Positions 19,301 to 31,469 of a stretch of DNA of 64,000 nt are shown piece by piece. The notes below the pieces were generated by a model that was given only the letters and a program-made list of their open reading frames with translations, was not told the DNA's origin and did not search any database. Position numbers and translations under genes: made by a program. Location of the stretch: contig CAJNDS010002127.1 in assembly GCA_905221605.1 (NCBI GenBank), positions 321,149-385,148 of the forward strand, written 5' to 3'. The stretch comes from Symbiodinium natans. Taxonomy: Eukaryota; Sar; Dinophyceae; Suessiales; Symbiodiniaceae. The stretch's first letter is position 1. Each line of letters starts with the position of its first letter.

Positions 19301-20225
19301 CTCGCCTCCCACAAATCCACTACCCTTCGTTCGAACTGATGTCGAAGCCAGTGATGGACCTCTTCGGATCGGGAAGCCGGCCATTCCTCAACGGACCCCG
19401 GAACTCGAAACCCCAACGTCTAACCCCTTCAGCGTGGTACTGCTTTGGTCGGGCCAAGGCCTTGCTGTACCGTGCCCGGCCACGAGAGACCCTCTCCACG
19501 AAGCAGACCTCCAACTTGCCATCTGGGTCTGCTATGCTAAGCCGCTGAGCTAGGAGGCGGCCTTCATGAATTCCAAGAGTCGACGAACAGTTGTCACTCT
19601 GAATTTGCCGGTTTGCATGTAGCCCAAAGGACTTGAGCAGAGGCGATCGCAGTGATGGGGCAACGATCCCCAAGCTTCTGCTGTGGAGCGCAACCCTGCA
19701 AGCCACTTGCAACGTAAGCAGTCGTCCCAGTGTGCCCCGGAACCTTGCGTGCTGTCACATCTGTCACATCTTGCGTGGCAGATCATATTGGGGAGACCTT
19801 TGGGCGAGTCGACCCCGGCTTTGGTCACTACGTGCAAGATTGTCAAGAAACGGCAAGCATGACAAAGACGACGCTGGAAAGCTCCTGCCATCAGCTGCTC
19901 TCTTCAGCAGCTACGGACCACTGGAGAAGCAATGCTCTGGACCCCTGGCAGACATAGCAAGCATCTCAGAGTTCATAGCGAGGTCAAGCTTGGCCGGATG
20001 CCTACGAAGGCACCCACGAACAGACCGGGTCCCGGCGCGACATCAAGCAACTCCGGCAGTCCGTCGCTTCACCTCGCACAAGGAGCCTCCGACCCCCACG
20101 GGCAAAAAGATGTGGGCAAAGCTTTTGCCACGTGTCTCACCCCGAGCAGTACGACACCAAAGCTGCCGAGCATTTCACAATGCAGCATACAAGCCACCGG
20201 GCAGGGCAAAGGACAGCAAAAGAGA
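16308..20225. repeat. Tandem array with 1,225-bp period plus diverged left copies
   Basis: The anchor TCAGCTGCT(Y)TCTTCAGCAGC occurs at 16939, 17432, 18666 and 19891. The last two full units are offset by 1,225 bp and nearly identical. The leftmost units are diverged and internally deleted, and the rightmost is cut off near 20225. Open frames up to 235 codons exist on both strands and repeat with the unit, but none is recognisable. A minus-strand peptide with ADPDGKL and VCFVE is kept between the diverged and young copies, so a decayed coding origin is possible. Confidence 0.9.
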
Positions 20226-20334
20226 GGCATTCGATTCAAGCCGGCTGAGGGCACCAACGCGAACTGCTGCCGGGGTTGCGCTCTCTGGCCGCCCACCTTG
20301 ACATCGGCACAGTGCCAGCGCTTCCATGGATCTA

Positions 20335-20715
20335 GGGTGTCGGAGCTTAGGGTTTAGGGTTTAGGGGTGTAGGAGCTCAGGATCTTGGCGTTTAGGAGAA
20401 GATTGAAGGTAAACCAACCCGTTTTGGACCAGTGGCTACGCCCGCCAGCTTGCGCGGATGCCAACATAAAGCGGCATCTGCAAAGGCGTAGTACGAGGGT
20501 GGCCCGACACGCGCATGCCTCCAGGCAGGGCCGGAACTGGAAAGAGCGCCTCGCTTCAAGCCAACTTCACGGGTCCAGGTGCGGCCACAATCTGTGTTCG
20601 TCTTCTTGAGACCTCATGACCTAAAACTCTAGTTAGGAGGGGGCGCGGGCTGACCCCTTTATTGTTCAAGAGGTAAACACTACTTGGGGGCAAGAGGAGA
20701 ACCATGGGGTGGTTT
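20335..20715 (+). repeat. ~380-bp dispersed repeat, copy 1
   Basis: Starts TAGGGTGTCGG with a few telomere-like units, contains TTTTGGACCAGTGGCTACGC and TCGTCTTCTTGAGACCTCATG, and ends GAGAACCATGGGGTGG. Copy 2 is at 53583-53970, about 85% identical by eye with small indels. No coding capacity is evident. Confidence 0.9.
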
Positions 20716-21253
20716 TGTCCCCGAGGCCCCGGGCCCCGATATATCCCCAGAACCAGGAGATTTCCCGGAGTCAGAGAAGGAGGCCTCCTCGGGAAGGAGA
20801 GGCCCTGAAGGCTTGCCGAAACCAGGCCACCACTCCACCATAGAGGGGCCCCGAAGCCCCTGTAGCAGGCATTCTCCGACATATTCCTTGCCCTACCAGG
20901 GAGCTCCACCAACCTTTCTGAACTAGGGGCATCTGACGGGAGAAGATTTGGGCCCCCACTTCCCTGCAAGCCTTTCTGTGACCTGGGCTGCACCAACAAT
21001 AGAGCATGCCCCAGAGGAGAGCCGTCACACGCTTCCGAGGGCTCCACTTTCGACGAAGCCCCTGAGCCCTAAAACCCTAAGGCCCTGGAGCCTTTCTCAA
21101 CTCGGCCTGAGGGCAGTTCACCATACCATAGCAGATCCCCATCACTTCTGGTCGGCTGGAGGCCGTCGCCCTGTTCTTGGGGCAAACCTCGAATGGTTGT
21201 TGTGCCCCCAGGAGTATTTCAACCCCAGGCAGGGTTTCAGATGGCGCGGACCC
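20716..21253. other. No gene recognised
   Basis: GC-rich with C/G-runs; minus- and plus-strand frames overlap without recognisable motifs. Confidence 0.3.
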
Positions 21254-21296
21254 CCGAAACCCTAATCCCTAAACCCCGAATCCCTAAACCCTAAAC
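21254..21296 (+). repeat. Telomere-like array, CCCTAAA orientation
   Basis: Six units with AATCCCT variants. Confidence 0.8.
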
Positions 21297-21415
21297 TAAG
21301 AGACGCGATTTATGGGCAAGAAGTGGAGCTGGCTCTCAAAAGTTGTCGGGATGATCGTTACGGTCCCTGCAACTGGCCAAGTCAGGTGCTCGTGGTCATG
21401 CGGCCCCATGAAGAT

Positions 21416-21480
21416 CTAGGGTTTAGGGTTCAGGGTTTAGGGTTTAGGGTTTAGGGTTTTAGGGCTTTCGGGTTTGTAGG
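21416..21480 (+). repeat. Telomere-like array, TTTAGGG orientation
   Basis: Eight units degrading at the right end, opposed to the array 120 bp upstream. Confidence 0.85.
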
Positions 21481-21592
21481 GCCTTTGGGAACACAGGAAC
21501 GTCTGGCATCCTCAGCCCTAGTCGGAGTGAAGGTAACTGCTAGCCGGGCGGGCCTCTCTGCTCCGCACAACTGGGACGTCGTTTTTCAAACA

Positions 21593-21641
21593 GTCCTTGA
21601 TAAGGATTATAATCGGGGGTACCAGAATCCCTATTCAGGAC
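21593..21641. repeat. 49-bp imperfect palindrome
   Basis: GTCCTTGATAAGGATTATA at the left pairs with the complement of the right end at 14 of 19 positions. It could be a very small MITE or a hairpin; flanking duplications are not visible. Confidence 0.5.
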
Positions 21642-22333
21642 GGTTAGGCTGAGACGTCGGACGCGCGTAAGGAAGCCACAGCTCCCAGAAAGCCCGGCGC
21701 TGAACCCCATGGGCTTTCAGCCTTGCTACTTGGCTGTGCCACTGCTGCTTCTGCAAAAGTACTCCGAGGCGTTTCAGGGCTGGGGGTTTATGCTGAATCC
21801 CGGACCCTTAAATGCTGGGAAAATTGCACCCTTAAGGCACCTTCTTTATGCCGAGCAGAGGGGTCTCAGGGCAGACGTGCGGCCGTCACGAGACAGGTGT
21901 CTGCAGAGTTTAGGGGTTTAGGACTCAATTTTCTCCATGGCTCCAGCACAACCTTGTTCTGCCGCCTGCTGTGCTTCGACTCCCACCAGACGGGGTGGCA
22001 ACAGGTTTGTGCTCAATGTGGGGTTCCTGTTTGTACTTCGACCTGTATATGTAGGGTGCGCCAAGATGGGGCTTTTTGGCCATAGGAGCTGCTTCCTTCC
22101 ATTCCGGGCACCAGGGGCTTTGTCCCCGAAGGTCACTCCGAGTGAGCCGTCACCTTCAGGGACCATGGGAGCAAGAGGCACACCAGACACTCCCAGCGAC
22201 CTGCTGTCCTCACATGGTGCAGAGAGACCACGCAACAAGAGAAGGCGATGGGCTCCCACAAGGCTCCCCACATCTCAGACGCGCCGCGCGGCGCGCATCT
22301 GCCGCCGGCTGGAGGCGGCTTCTCATGCCTCCC
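21642..22333. other. No gene recognised
   Basis: Mixed open frames; the longest minus frame (21918-22271) and plus frames overlap throughout. Confidence 0.3.
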
Positions 22334-22361
22334 CTAAGCCCTAAACCCTAAACCCTAAACC
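22334..22361 (+). repeat. Short telomere-like array, CCCTAAA orientation
   Basis: Four units. Confidence 0.85.
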
Positions 22362-25189
22362 GTGTAGCCTCCCAAACTTACTGCACGACATCCTAAAGTG
22401 TTCCGCAGCGGGTTTCTTCACCTGAGCAGCCCCTGCCACGCCCGACTCAAGGCAGGGGGAATCCTCAGCCTGTGGTTGATGGAGAGCGCACAGCTGAACT
22501 TTATGAAGCCACGGGCGTTTTGCGATCGTAGGGACCCAAACAAAGATCCTGCTTGAGACGATCTCCTGTGTCAACCTCCTCCAACATTCATCTCAGCTCG
22601 GCCCTTGCTGAGCAGGAAGGAGACCTTGTCCCCAAATACAGCGACAAGCACACTACAAGGAGCAAGAAAGCATGCACCCGGATCATAGAGAGCCCACCAC
22701 CGGCCCCTTCATACGGCCCCCTTTTCACAGCGACTTCACCAGGCAAGGCCACGGGAATCCTAGTGGATGAAGCCCCCGAAGCCCCAACCCGAGCCGCCCG
22801 AACAACGGAGTATGGCCCTGCGCTTCTATCTGAAAGTAAAGGGAGGCCGGGGCTTAGGAGAGAGGGTTCTTAGGGGTGTAGGGTGTAGGGGTATAGGGAG
22901 TTATGAAACCTAAGCATACCCTACTGGGCGTATCTAGGCAACTGCTTCCAATCCGAGGCGTGCTTTCAGGACCAGCTGGTGCAAACACCCGACGGGATTC
23001 TCGAACCGCATTGAAAGCGTCACGAGGGCGTTTCCAAGAAGATGGGGAAGAATGGACTTCTTGCGATGAAGGCCCCTAGGACGGGGCTCGTTCTCAAGAG
23101 CTGTACCTCAGGATGAAGCTGAAACACTCAGCTCACAACCCCTCCCCGAAAGCCCGAAACCAGTGAAGGGATGAGGCGATGAGCTTTTATGGAGCTGAAG
23201 CGCAGGGCGCAGGGAGCTGGGTCGATGGAGCTTTTGAGATGTCAGGAAACGAAGACGCACAGGCCGCATCATGCTGGTTCACCGACAAAAATGGCCGCAA
23301 GCGAACTGTGCCGCTGCCACTGGTGGTCTGGCCCCGATGCTCGCCTCTCGTTCCCCACTCTCGGTTTCCTCGGCTTAGGACCCTCTCAGGAGGCTCCATG
23401 GTTCCTGTCGACGGTGTGAGAAATCTTTAGGAGATCCCTGAAAAGGGTCTACATGAGGGTTTGATGCGAGTCTGGATTAGGCACCAGCTGTGTTCTCTAG
23501 CTACCTGCTTCCAGGCATAGCCACCTGGCCTTTTGAGCGTTCACACTCTGACCTTCAGTGCATCCGGCGGCGGGTCCGGTCTGGGGCCTCCAGACCAAGA
23601 GGCATCCTCACAGAATCCCATCAGCTGCCACTGGCCGCCAGGTTGAGGGGTCCCTACATCCAGGCTACCCCGCAGCGCTCAGGCGCTGTTGAGAGGGAGC
23701 CAGCGCTCTTCTCAACAAAAACCGTTTGAAAGGGCCGGAAGGTGGACATTCCTACGATGTGCCCACATCTGGCCTCGACACTGTCATTCTAAAGCCCCGT
23801 GCTTCGGGGTCTTTGCCCAGGCCAGCGAAGCCAGGTGCAGGAGAAGCAAGCTTAGATGCAGAGAGAAGACCCGAGCGAGTCTCTCCGGGAATCTTTGGGA
23901 GACCTTAACATGGCTCCAGCTCCGCAGACCCCCCCAACCCTAAGTCCCCCTAAGGCCCTCTCAAAAAAGAAACTCCGAGCCTGCACCTCAGAAAAGGATT
24001 GAACCATCGGCACCGAGGCAGCTCCCACACGCCCATCTCCAGCACGCTGGCCGCAATCTCCCACCGCAAGCGCGAGCGAAGGCATGCTAGGTGCTGAGGG
24101 ACTTGGGTTGTGAAGGTTTGGGGCTGAAAGCTGCGGGGGTTTGGGGTGTAAGGTTTAGACCTCAGGATCAGGCTTTACCGGTCCAGGGTTCACAGCTCGT
24201 AGCCCACTCCCCATGAAAAACCCTTCTGGCATATGCTATGGTATGGGCTCCTTCCGGTTGTCGTGTTACCAGCCGCTCCTCCGGCTTAGCTGCACGGACT
24301 GCTCATCGGCTGTGCGTGAAGGTCATGAGCGGCTCTAGATCCCTTGCAAGCATCGCGAGGCGTGCCCACGCGCGCTCAGGACCTGTGCTGCGCAGCACCT
24401 GCGAGGTAGGAATCGTGCCGAACTGTCGAAGCTGTTGCGAAGTGCCTCCCGCTTACGTAGCTTCAGCAGCCCGGCATACCAACAGCATACGAGCATCATT
24501 GAAGTTCTGAGGACCAGTGCAGCCAGGACAGAAAACCGAGCTTAGACAAACCATCAGCCAGGCTGCGGCTTAGTAGCTTCGTACTTTCTTTTCTCAGCGG
24601 GGTTCTAGATGCGTGTTGAGCTACTGTCATGTTTAGGGATTTAAGGGTTCAAGGGGGCAGGGTGTGCGCGCTTCGGGATGAGTGCGATGGCGACAGGCGG
24701 AGGCTCACGGCAAACGCTGTCAGAGCATCTGCATGTTCTCAAGGGGGAGGATCAAACTGATCAAAGAGCCCACCTCATCGCCTTGCTGATACATCAACGT
24801 CTGGGTTCCCCAACCTTCGGTCCCTTGGTTTCCGTTTGGAGTCCCAAAAATTGCAGTTTGCGGAGCCTTTGGAAGGCTGGCCCCCTCTAACATCAAGGGT
24901 GGGAAGCGGACCGGGCAGCAGCTGGCTGACGTGCAACCCTTCGACCCACAAAACTCCCCCAAGGCGGCGCGCCCAAATCCATTTAGGGTTTTACCACCCC
25001 TTTCCCCCTTCGGAGAGGAAGAAAAAGAAAGGAAACCCCATTCCCCCCCCACACACCCCCCCCCCCACCCCCCCCTCCCGAAAGCCACACCAAGGACGCA
25101 TCGCATGGGCCACCCGAGCATGCGTCACTGCTCCAAAAGACGGCAGAAAGGAGGAGACGTGGGGCTCTTCTTGTTAGCAACCCTTGAGA
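22362..25189. other. Long stretch with no recognised gene
   Basis: Contains isolated decayed TTTAGGG words (22870-22900, 24630-24660), a C-rich run at 25045-25078 and short open frames. The most protein-like is 23179-23430 (plus, starting MSFYGAEAQGAGSWVDGAF), but the antisense frame is equally open. Confidence 0.3.
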
Positions 25190-25236
25190 TTTCAAGGGTT
25201 TAAGGTTTAGGGCTTAGGGTTCAGGGCTTAGGGCTT
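25190..25236 (+). repeat. Decayed telomere-like array, TTTAGGG orientation
   Basis: Seven units of mixed GGTTTAA, GGGCTTA and GGTTCAG. Confidence 0.8.
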
Positions 25237-25839
25237 TTTGTTTTCGTGTGCGTGTCGCCGTTCTTCTTTTCTAGGCTTGCTGCCCTGGAATTGCTCAGTG
25301 ACCTAGTGACCTCCGAATCAAGCATGGTCAACTGTCTGTTCTTGGCTTGCAGCAGCGTCTCGCGACGCAGGCCATGCTGACACGCGGCATCCACGCGCAG
25401 CAGATCTGTCGGAGAGGCTTGCAGCAAGCTGCAGATTCGATTCTGCAAGCAAGTGGGGCCTCAAGTCACAGCTTGTTTTGTCCCAAGCTTCTGATCAAAA
25501 GTGCTCTGAGCGAGTGTGCAGAAGTTGGGCGCAGGCACCGCGCGCCTCGTCATGCCGCCCACCCTCCGAGAGCCTCTGTGACCGCTAGCTCTCCGAGCGC
25601 ACTAGCAACCTACATCAACCTACATCCATGGAAACCTTGCAAGGAGCAGGCCCAGCAAAGCGGATGCAGCGGCCGTGCCAAAGACCCTGTGCTGTTGTCG
25701 GCACTTCATTGACTCGTGTCGGTTGCTGATCCCCCTCATCTGCCCCACGCCTTCGGGCGAAGAGCTCGGATTCACTTGGCGCCAGTCGACCATCGGAGAA
25801 CTAGAAAAGCACCTCCTCGAGCAAGACCCATCAACAACT
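25237..25839. other. No gene recognised
   Basis: A minus-strand frame at 25221-25448 (peptide containing SPTDLLRVDAACQHGLRRET) reads like protein, but the opposite strand is open over the same interval. No family is recognised. Confidence 0.3.
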
Positions 25840-25882
25840 CGTTTAGGGTTTAGGGTTCTGGGTTTAGGGTTTAGGGTTGTAG
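25840..25882 (+). repeat. Telomere-like array, TTTAGGG orientation
   Basis: Six units, one TTCTGGG. Confidence 0.85.
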
Positions 25883-27058
25883 GGAGGTGGACATCTGTAG
25901 TCTCATGATGGGACCATTGAGAGCCAGATCGTCCATCAGACGCCCTGGAAGACCATCCGACCCCTCGTGGGACGAGGGTTTTGGGGCAAGGGCTTCAAGG
26001 CTTCCGCGCTCCTGGCCAGCCAAAATCAAAAACAAAAGCTGCTTTTCCATAAACACACTTTTCATACCTTTCCCCTTTTCCAGAATTAAAGACGCTTTCA
26101 TACCTTTCCCCTTGGTTCTACATGATGCTCCCTTTGACCTCAAAGGAAACCTCTGGTCTCAGGTGTCCGGAATGCGAAAAATCTGCCTGAAAAAACGATC
26201 ACGACAAAGCTCGCGCTCCTCTTCCCTTCTCTGAGGCGAACGCGAAGGCCACCGAGGGTTCAGGGTTTAGGGGCCTGAAGCCGCCTCGTCTGCACTCCCC
26301 AGCTCCCTCAAAGATGCAAGACATCTGCTCACACGGCTTTGGAGCTTTTCACATAAAGAAGCAAAGAGAGGGATATTGTGGACAGCACCTTGGCCTGGGA
26401 GCTCTCAGCTCTCCAAGAGTTCAGGGGGCCCACGGCACCAGCAGGGTTTAGGGCTTCAGACTCCTCCACCCAACTTCCCGTGAGATGCGCAGCAGAGGGA
26501 CTGAGGCGAGCTTTCTGGCTACGCCGCCCCCGCCGCCTTACGCAAGCTGGGGCCAGCTTCAGTCAGCAAGTGGAATCCTGGATGTAGAGGCCCAAACAGC
26601 TACATGCCTGCAAGCTGCTGTCAAGCAGCTCACAGGAGCAGGATGCGTGGGCTCGAGACCTGTTCCGGAACAACGCAACCTCTTTCAGCTGCCCCATGAC
26701 TTGCACCTTCCCCCGCGCACGGCAAGTGACCGAAACAAGGCGAATCTCATCTGCGAATCTCCGCTTGGCCCGAACGGTCGCATTCTGGCAGCTTCTGGGA
26801 TCCTGAGAAGTCGATCGCATCCTCGCGCAGCCGCACTGGGTGCATGAGGTCCCGACCCCAGTGCTCCGGCGTCTCAGCGCCCCAGCGTCCGCTCCACCCT
26901 GTAGGACCCTAACCGTAAGAATTGCCTGCTGAGCCCCCTCGGCCCTAGTGCCGAGTTCCCCAGTGAACGCGGAGCCATGGGAGGAAAGATCCCAAAAACT
27001 CCCACCTCATGGCAGGGCCAGTCCTGAAGCACTGGCAGGCTCTAGTTCGGGCCGAGGG
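25883..27058. other. No gene recognised
   Basis: Short overlapping frames. An imperfect direct repeat of CATACCTTTCCCC is at 26063 and 26099, and a few decayed telomere-like words are at 26255-26270. Confidence 0.35.
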
Positions 27059-27174
27059 TCCCTAAACCCCTAAACCCTAAACCCTCAACCCTCAACCCTG
27101 ATCCCTAAACCCTTAACCCTTAACCCTTAACCCTAAACCCTAAACCCTAAACCCCAAACCCTAAACCCTAAATC
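27059..27174 (+). repeat. Telomere-like array, CCCTAAA orientation
   Basis: About 16 units with a CCCTTAA sub-block in the middle. Confidence 0.9.
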
Positions 27175-27288
27175 GCGATGTTTAAGGCTTTTGGAGGGCT
27201 TCTTCCTTGCAGCATGGGGGATCCTTGGGAGGGTTTCAGAAGCTTCAGAGGGTGGACTTTGCGGAAGTCGAGCTCCCTAGGGGGCTTA

Positions 27289-27408
27289 GGGCTCAGGGCT
27301 CAGGGCTTAGGGTTTAGAGTTTAGGGTTTAGGGTTTGGGGTTTGGGGTTTAGGGTTTGGGGTTTGGGGTTTGGGGTTTAGGGTTTAGGGTTTTGGGTTTA
27401 GGGTTTAG
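27289..27408 (+). repeat. Telomere-like array, TTTAGGG orientation
   Basis: About 17 units with a TTTGGGG sub-block. It abuts the truncated MITE at 27416. Confidence 0.9.
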
Positions 27409-27415
27409 CAGGGTC

Positions 27416-27540
27416 TCATTAACCAACTCTTACTGTACTTCTAACTCAGATTAGAAGCATATTCGGGCGCTTGGGGGACTTATGTGTGGGTTATAAGTAC
27501 AGCTATAGTTGGTTAATAAGTAGCCGGAACCTCCAAGTAA
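27416..27540. mobile_element. Left-truncated copy of the 6534-6690 MITE family
   Basis: The right arm keeps TACTTATTAACCAAC and TACTTGGAGGTTC in inverted sense. The left arm starts only at CATTAACCAAC, so the outer ~20 bp are missing. A G-rich telomere-like array ends about 8 bp before its left edge. Confidence 0.65.
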
Positions 27541-27674
27541 ACCCTGAAACCCGCAAGGCAAGCATACCATCATGCAGAAACTGACGACAAGCAGACACAG
27601 GAGGGAAGCGAATTTGATGGAGAGGCACAGCAATGGGCAACATCAAAAAAACAAGAGACAGCACAAGTAAACAG

Positions 27675-27725
27675 GGGCTTTAGGGCTTACGGTTTTGGGT
27701 TTAGGGTTTTAGGGTTTCGGGGTTC
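27675..27725 (+). repeat. Decayed telomere-like array, TTTAGGG orientation
   Basis: Six irregular units. Confidence 0.75.
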
Positions 27726-27957
27726 TAGGCTTCTGGAGTTTAAGGTAACAAAGGACCAGAATTTCACCACCACTACAACAGAAATAGCTGAAGCCGCAAC
27801 AAGACAACCGGTTCACCATCATTGAAAACCCCAAAATGTCACAAGATCCGAAAGGAAAAACCTGACTACCCCACGGAGACATCATGGAATCCCCAGAACA
27901 TGATCCCTCTCCTCAAGGACAGAAAGCTGGACTTAAAGGTTTTCTGGCTGAAGGTGA

Positions 27958-28007
27958 TTTAGGGTTCGAGGTTTGGGGTTTAGAGTTTTGGGTTCAGGGT
28001 TTAGGGG
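27958..28007 (+). repeat. Decayed telomere-like array, TTTAGGG orientation
   Basis: Seven irregular units that end where the 28008 dispersed repeat begins. Confidence 0.75.
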
Positions 28008-28230
28008 AACTGGCGAGAGTATCCTTAGTTGGGGTTCTCATACTTCTAATTGGCCATGAACCTTCGAGACTGCAAGAAAAGAATGGCTTCTTGAAACGTC
28101 GCGCGACCTCGGGGGAATGTCTGCAGCTCTGGAGAGAGAGCCTGCACAGGAGTGGCACATACCCATATCATCGGCTAAAGAATTTTGCACACACTCGCAA
28201 GTGGCGTTGCATCCAAGTGGTCCAGAAGGG

Positions 28231-28231
<1 letters not shown>

Positions 28232-28266
<35 letters not shown>
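28232..28266 (+). repeat. (GA)n microsatellite
   Basis: About 16 uninterrupted GA units inside dispersed repeat copy 1. Confidence 0.95.
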
Positions 28267-28268
<2 letters not shown>

Positions 28269-28318
28269 GCCAACGTACCAAAAGCCGTCAATCCGATGCG
28301 ACATGAAGGCCTGACATC

Positions 28319-28391
28319 ACCCTAAACCCTACACCCTAAACCCTAAGCCCTAAACCCTAAACCCCAAAATCCCAAACCCTAAACCCTAAAC
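28319..28391 (+). repeat. Telomere-like array, CCCTAAA orientation, inside dispersed repeat copy 1
   Basis: Ten units. Its right edge meets ACACCCGCT, which in the paralogue at ~55945 follows GAGAGAG directly, so array and adjoining sequence are an insertion relative to copy 2. Confidence 0.9.
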
Positions 28392-28492
28392 ACCCGCTGG
28401 CTTTTGTTACGCCCCCGACTCGGCCCAGCCTCGCCGACACCAGAAGGCCCACCACTGACAAGAGAGGTCCATGGCCATCCGCGTTCAACATC

Positions 28493-28650
28493 ATGATTAG
28501 TATTATTATTGCTATTACTACCCCCATTAGAATGATTATTTGTATTATTGTTATTATTGTTATTATTATTACTATTTTTACTCTGGTTGGTATTAATTTT
28601 ACGATTATGAGTTATTCTGAATATTATGATTTTTTTCTGATTGGTATTAT
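28493..28650 (+). repeat. Degenerate ATT trinucleotide tract
   Basis: ATT/TTA/TTG-rich, with inverted AATAAT words absent. Ile-rich or Asn-rich frames are artefacts. Confidence 0.8.
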
Positions 28651-29077
28651 TAGGGGGGGACAGACGCTGCGTTCGCTTCAGCTTGCGAGGAACGTCGCGA
28701 GGCACCACACTGCTACCAGCTTCTGGATTCTGGGGCCTTCCTACAATCGCAGCTGAATTATAAGATGTTTGAGTATCATGTGCAATAAAGAATGAAACTG
28801 TAGTGCCTAAATATCTTATTTAAATGAAATATTGTAATATCGTTTCAATACCCGTATTCGAGCCAGTTCGAGCCAGAATGATGCTCACAGCCCACTAGGT
28901 GGAACGGCTCAACTTCCTTGTGTTACGTTTCCGCACAGCTCCGTGCAAAGGAGTGCGGGCCGCACTGGAAACCGCCGAGGACCGTCGAAACCGTGCAGCC
29001 GGAGAAGAAGGACAACCGCAACAACAAACCAGCAGACGTGCAACAGAAACCAGGACCCGGCGCAACGGAAACCACCC

Positions 29078-29359
29078 ACCCTAAACCCGAAACCCTAAGC
29101 CCTAAACCCTTATTATTTCTGGCCTCAGCCCTAAACCCTAAACCCTAAACTCTAAACCATAAACCCTGAACCCTAAACCCTAAACCCTAAACCCTAAACC
29201 CTACCCCCGGCTGCTAGCAGCTACTAGCCAAGCGCGTTGTCGTTACACCAAGTCTCCCAAGCTGAGACAAAGTGAGCAGGGAACCACAACATGGATATCA
29301 ACGACCCTAAACCCTAAACCCTAACTCTAAACCCTAAACCCGAAACCCTAAACCCTAAA
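29078..29359 (+). repeat. Two telomere-like arrays, CCCTAAA orientation
   Basis: Units at 29078-29203, with one interruption near 29110, and again at 29304-29359, same orientation, separated by a ~100-bp island. Confidence 0.9.
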
Positions 29360-31469
29360 ACAACTACAATCAAGTCCACATCACCACGTCCGTCGCATGT
29401 ATATCAATGCAAACCCGCCTGGCACAAAAGGAAGCAGCTCTGTTGGCAGAGGACTTGGCGCAAGCAGTCGCACGGTGCAGTCATTTTCTCCCGGGCAGGA
29501 ACTGACTGAAGCCAAGTAAGACCTGTTGCTGAAGTCTCAGCTACGAAGGTCGGGGCGCTGCACATCTTCATGCACCAGGGGAATCGCTGACAGGCCCTCA
29601 GGTGCGGAGCTCAGCCGCACCTCATCGCAAGGGCAGCGCGCCACCTGAAATCAAATCAAATCATGAGCTCCGAACGCTTACGAATCCCTTTCAGAGACAG
29701 AGGATGTGTAGTTACACGTTCGATTATGGCGATCGTCACCACTATGACTATGAGAAAGAATGCGATGAATCATGTTGAAAAAATACTCATGACCATGCAA
29801 ATGATAGTAGTGCAACCGAAGCGCCCGTCCCATGGTCCGTGAAGGTGTGGAACTCATCGAAGCTCTACGTCTCCGACTGTACAGGATGGACTTCTGCAAC
29901 TTTCCGCCCGAGTGCACGGAGTCCGAAGCTGAGAAGAAACTATGCCTCATTCAGAATGTTACCCCTCCCCCGTTGCAATCATGTCCCTGGGGACACCGCA
30001 GCAGAATGGCCATCATTTCAAAACCATGGATTCCCAGTGGAAAGCATACCGCATGGCCACTTGCAATCAAATCTGGGGGGGGGGATGGTAATGATTGTGG
30101 TGGTTCGCAATAATTTAGCCTCCTCTCCACCTCACAATCACTTTCTGAGAAGGAATTGCAACTTGCGAGCCACTTCACCTTCACTCAATTGTTCTGCCTC
30201 AAGACCAGCGCGGTCTTGGGGCGACTGCTACATGTGCAGCCCAAGGATAAAAGACTCCACAGACCTTCAGCGCGAAGGCCAGCGCCATCCGCAACCTGCT
30301 CAGCAACCCAGGGCCCATTTGGCCTTTAAAGTCGGCAGGCAACACAGGCACGAAGCTGCAGCTGGTACGAGGGTGAGGGGGCCCAGGGCCCGCATTGCCG
30401 GTGTTGCTTTGCCAGAAGCCTGGCATGAGGCTGAGAGCAGGATTCCAGAACCTCAAGATCTGAGATCTGCTCCCAGATCCGAGACTTCATTCCAAGCTTC
30501 AGGGTGACTGCCAATGCCTGGCATTCCACGCAGCCTTGCCCTTGCCCCCCAGCTCTGTGTACCAGAGGAAAGGGAACCCATACCAACCGATCCCCTCGCA
30601 GCTGCTCTGCAACTTGGAGAAGCCCATAGATTCCATAGATGGCAGCCATGAACTGTCGGCATCCCACAGTACCGCCCTGACCATGTTGTCTTCTTGGCGT
30701 GCTACTGCTCCAGACTGAGCTGCTGTATCGCGCGAGATGCAATGTTCGGCCTGCTGCGCCTTGGTAGGCGTATCTTTGTTTTAGTTGGGGCAGGCTGTCT
30801 TAGCCTGGACCCAGAGGCGCTCCGCGCCTCAAGTGGTGGACAAGCAAGCTCTCACGAACCTCCCGGTCTTGAGGTTTAGGGTGTTGGGTTTAGTGTTTAG
30901 GACCACCCTCCCAGCTCCCTTGAAAGGAGGGCTCTTGGCGGCTTTCTCGAAGCACCGGCGGTGGAGGACGACGTGTGCTGCTGGAAGCACTGCAGTCCAT
31001 ACATCAACATTCGATGCGACCTGGGCAACTTAGCAGACCTTGAAAACATCTTCCTCAAAGGAATGGCGAACTCCACTCCCGGACGCATGCTCTGCTTGCG
31101 GAAACAAAGGCAACTCTCACAGCATGTGAGTTCCGACCTCTCAATGTCCATCCCAGGAGCGATTTAAACGATTAAGCCGCTAAGCAAGCGCCAGGGCTGC
31201 TTTGCCAGTGGCACTTGATACACCTCTGAGATGAGACCCCTCCGCATGTACAGACCGAGCAAGTAGTGCTTGGGGCTGGCAAAATGAAATGAACAAACCA
31301 ACGCATCCACCGGCATCATGCGAGCATTGTTGAGCGTTACGAAGCGTCACATGTGCTTGCCACCACACCTCTCAAGACTTGCCTACTACTGGCGCCAAGA
31401 AAGCCTATGCACTCCTTCCCGGCTGCACTACAAATACTACAACGGGGATAGCAAGGACGTTTCATGCAG
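29360..31469. other. No gene recognised
   Basis: Mixed open frames on both strands up to 222 codons (29839-30507) without family signatures. A few decayed telomere-like units are at 30872-30900. Confidence 0.3.

Larger units (their letters stand above)
28008..28950 (+). repeat. Dispersed repeat family R28/R55, copy 1
   Basis: Matches 55605-56207 in order: GAGTATCCTT, CATACTTCTA, CATGAACCTTC, TTGAAACGTC, GAGAGAGAGCCTGC, CATCCAAGT, ACACCCGCT, ACACCAGAAG, GAGGTCCATGGCCATCC, CGAGCCAGA and TTCCTTGTGT. It is longer than copy 2 because of a GA run, a telomere-like array and an ATT tract. No coding role is visible. Confidence 0.85.

Noticed and set aside
17308-20357. Repeated open frames of 60-235 codons in the 1,225-bp array treated as a gene family
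   Set aside because: Frames are open on both strands at once and are shifted or cut by indels between units; no domain is recognisable.
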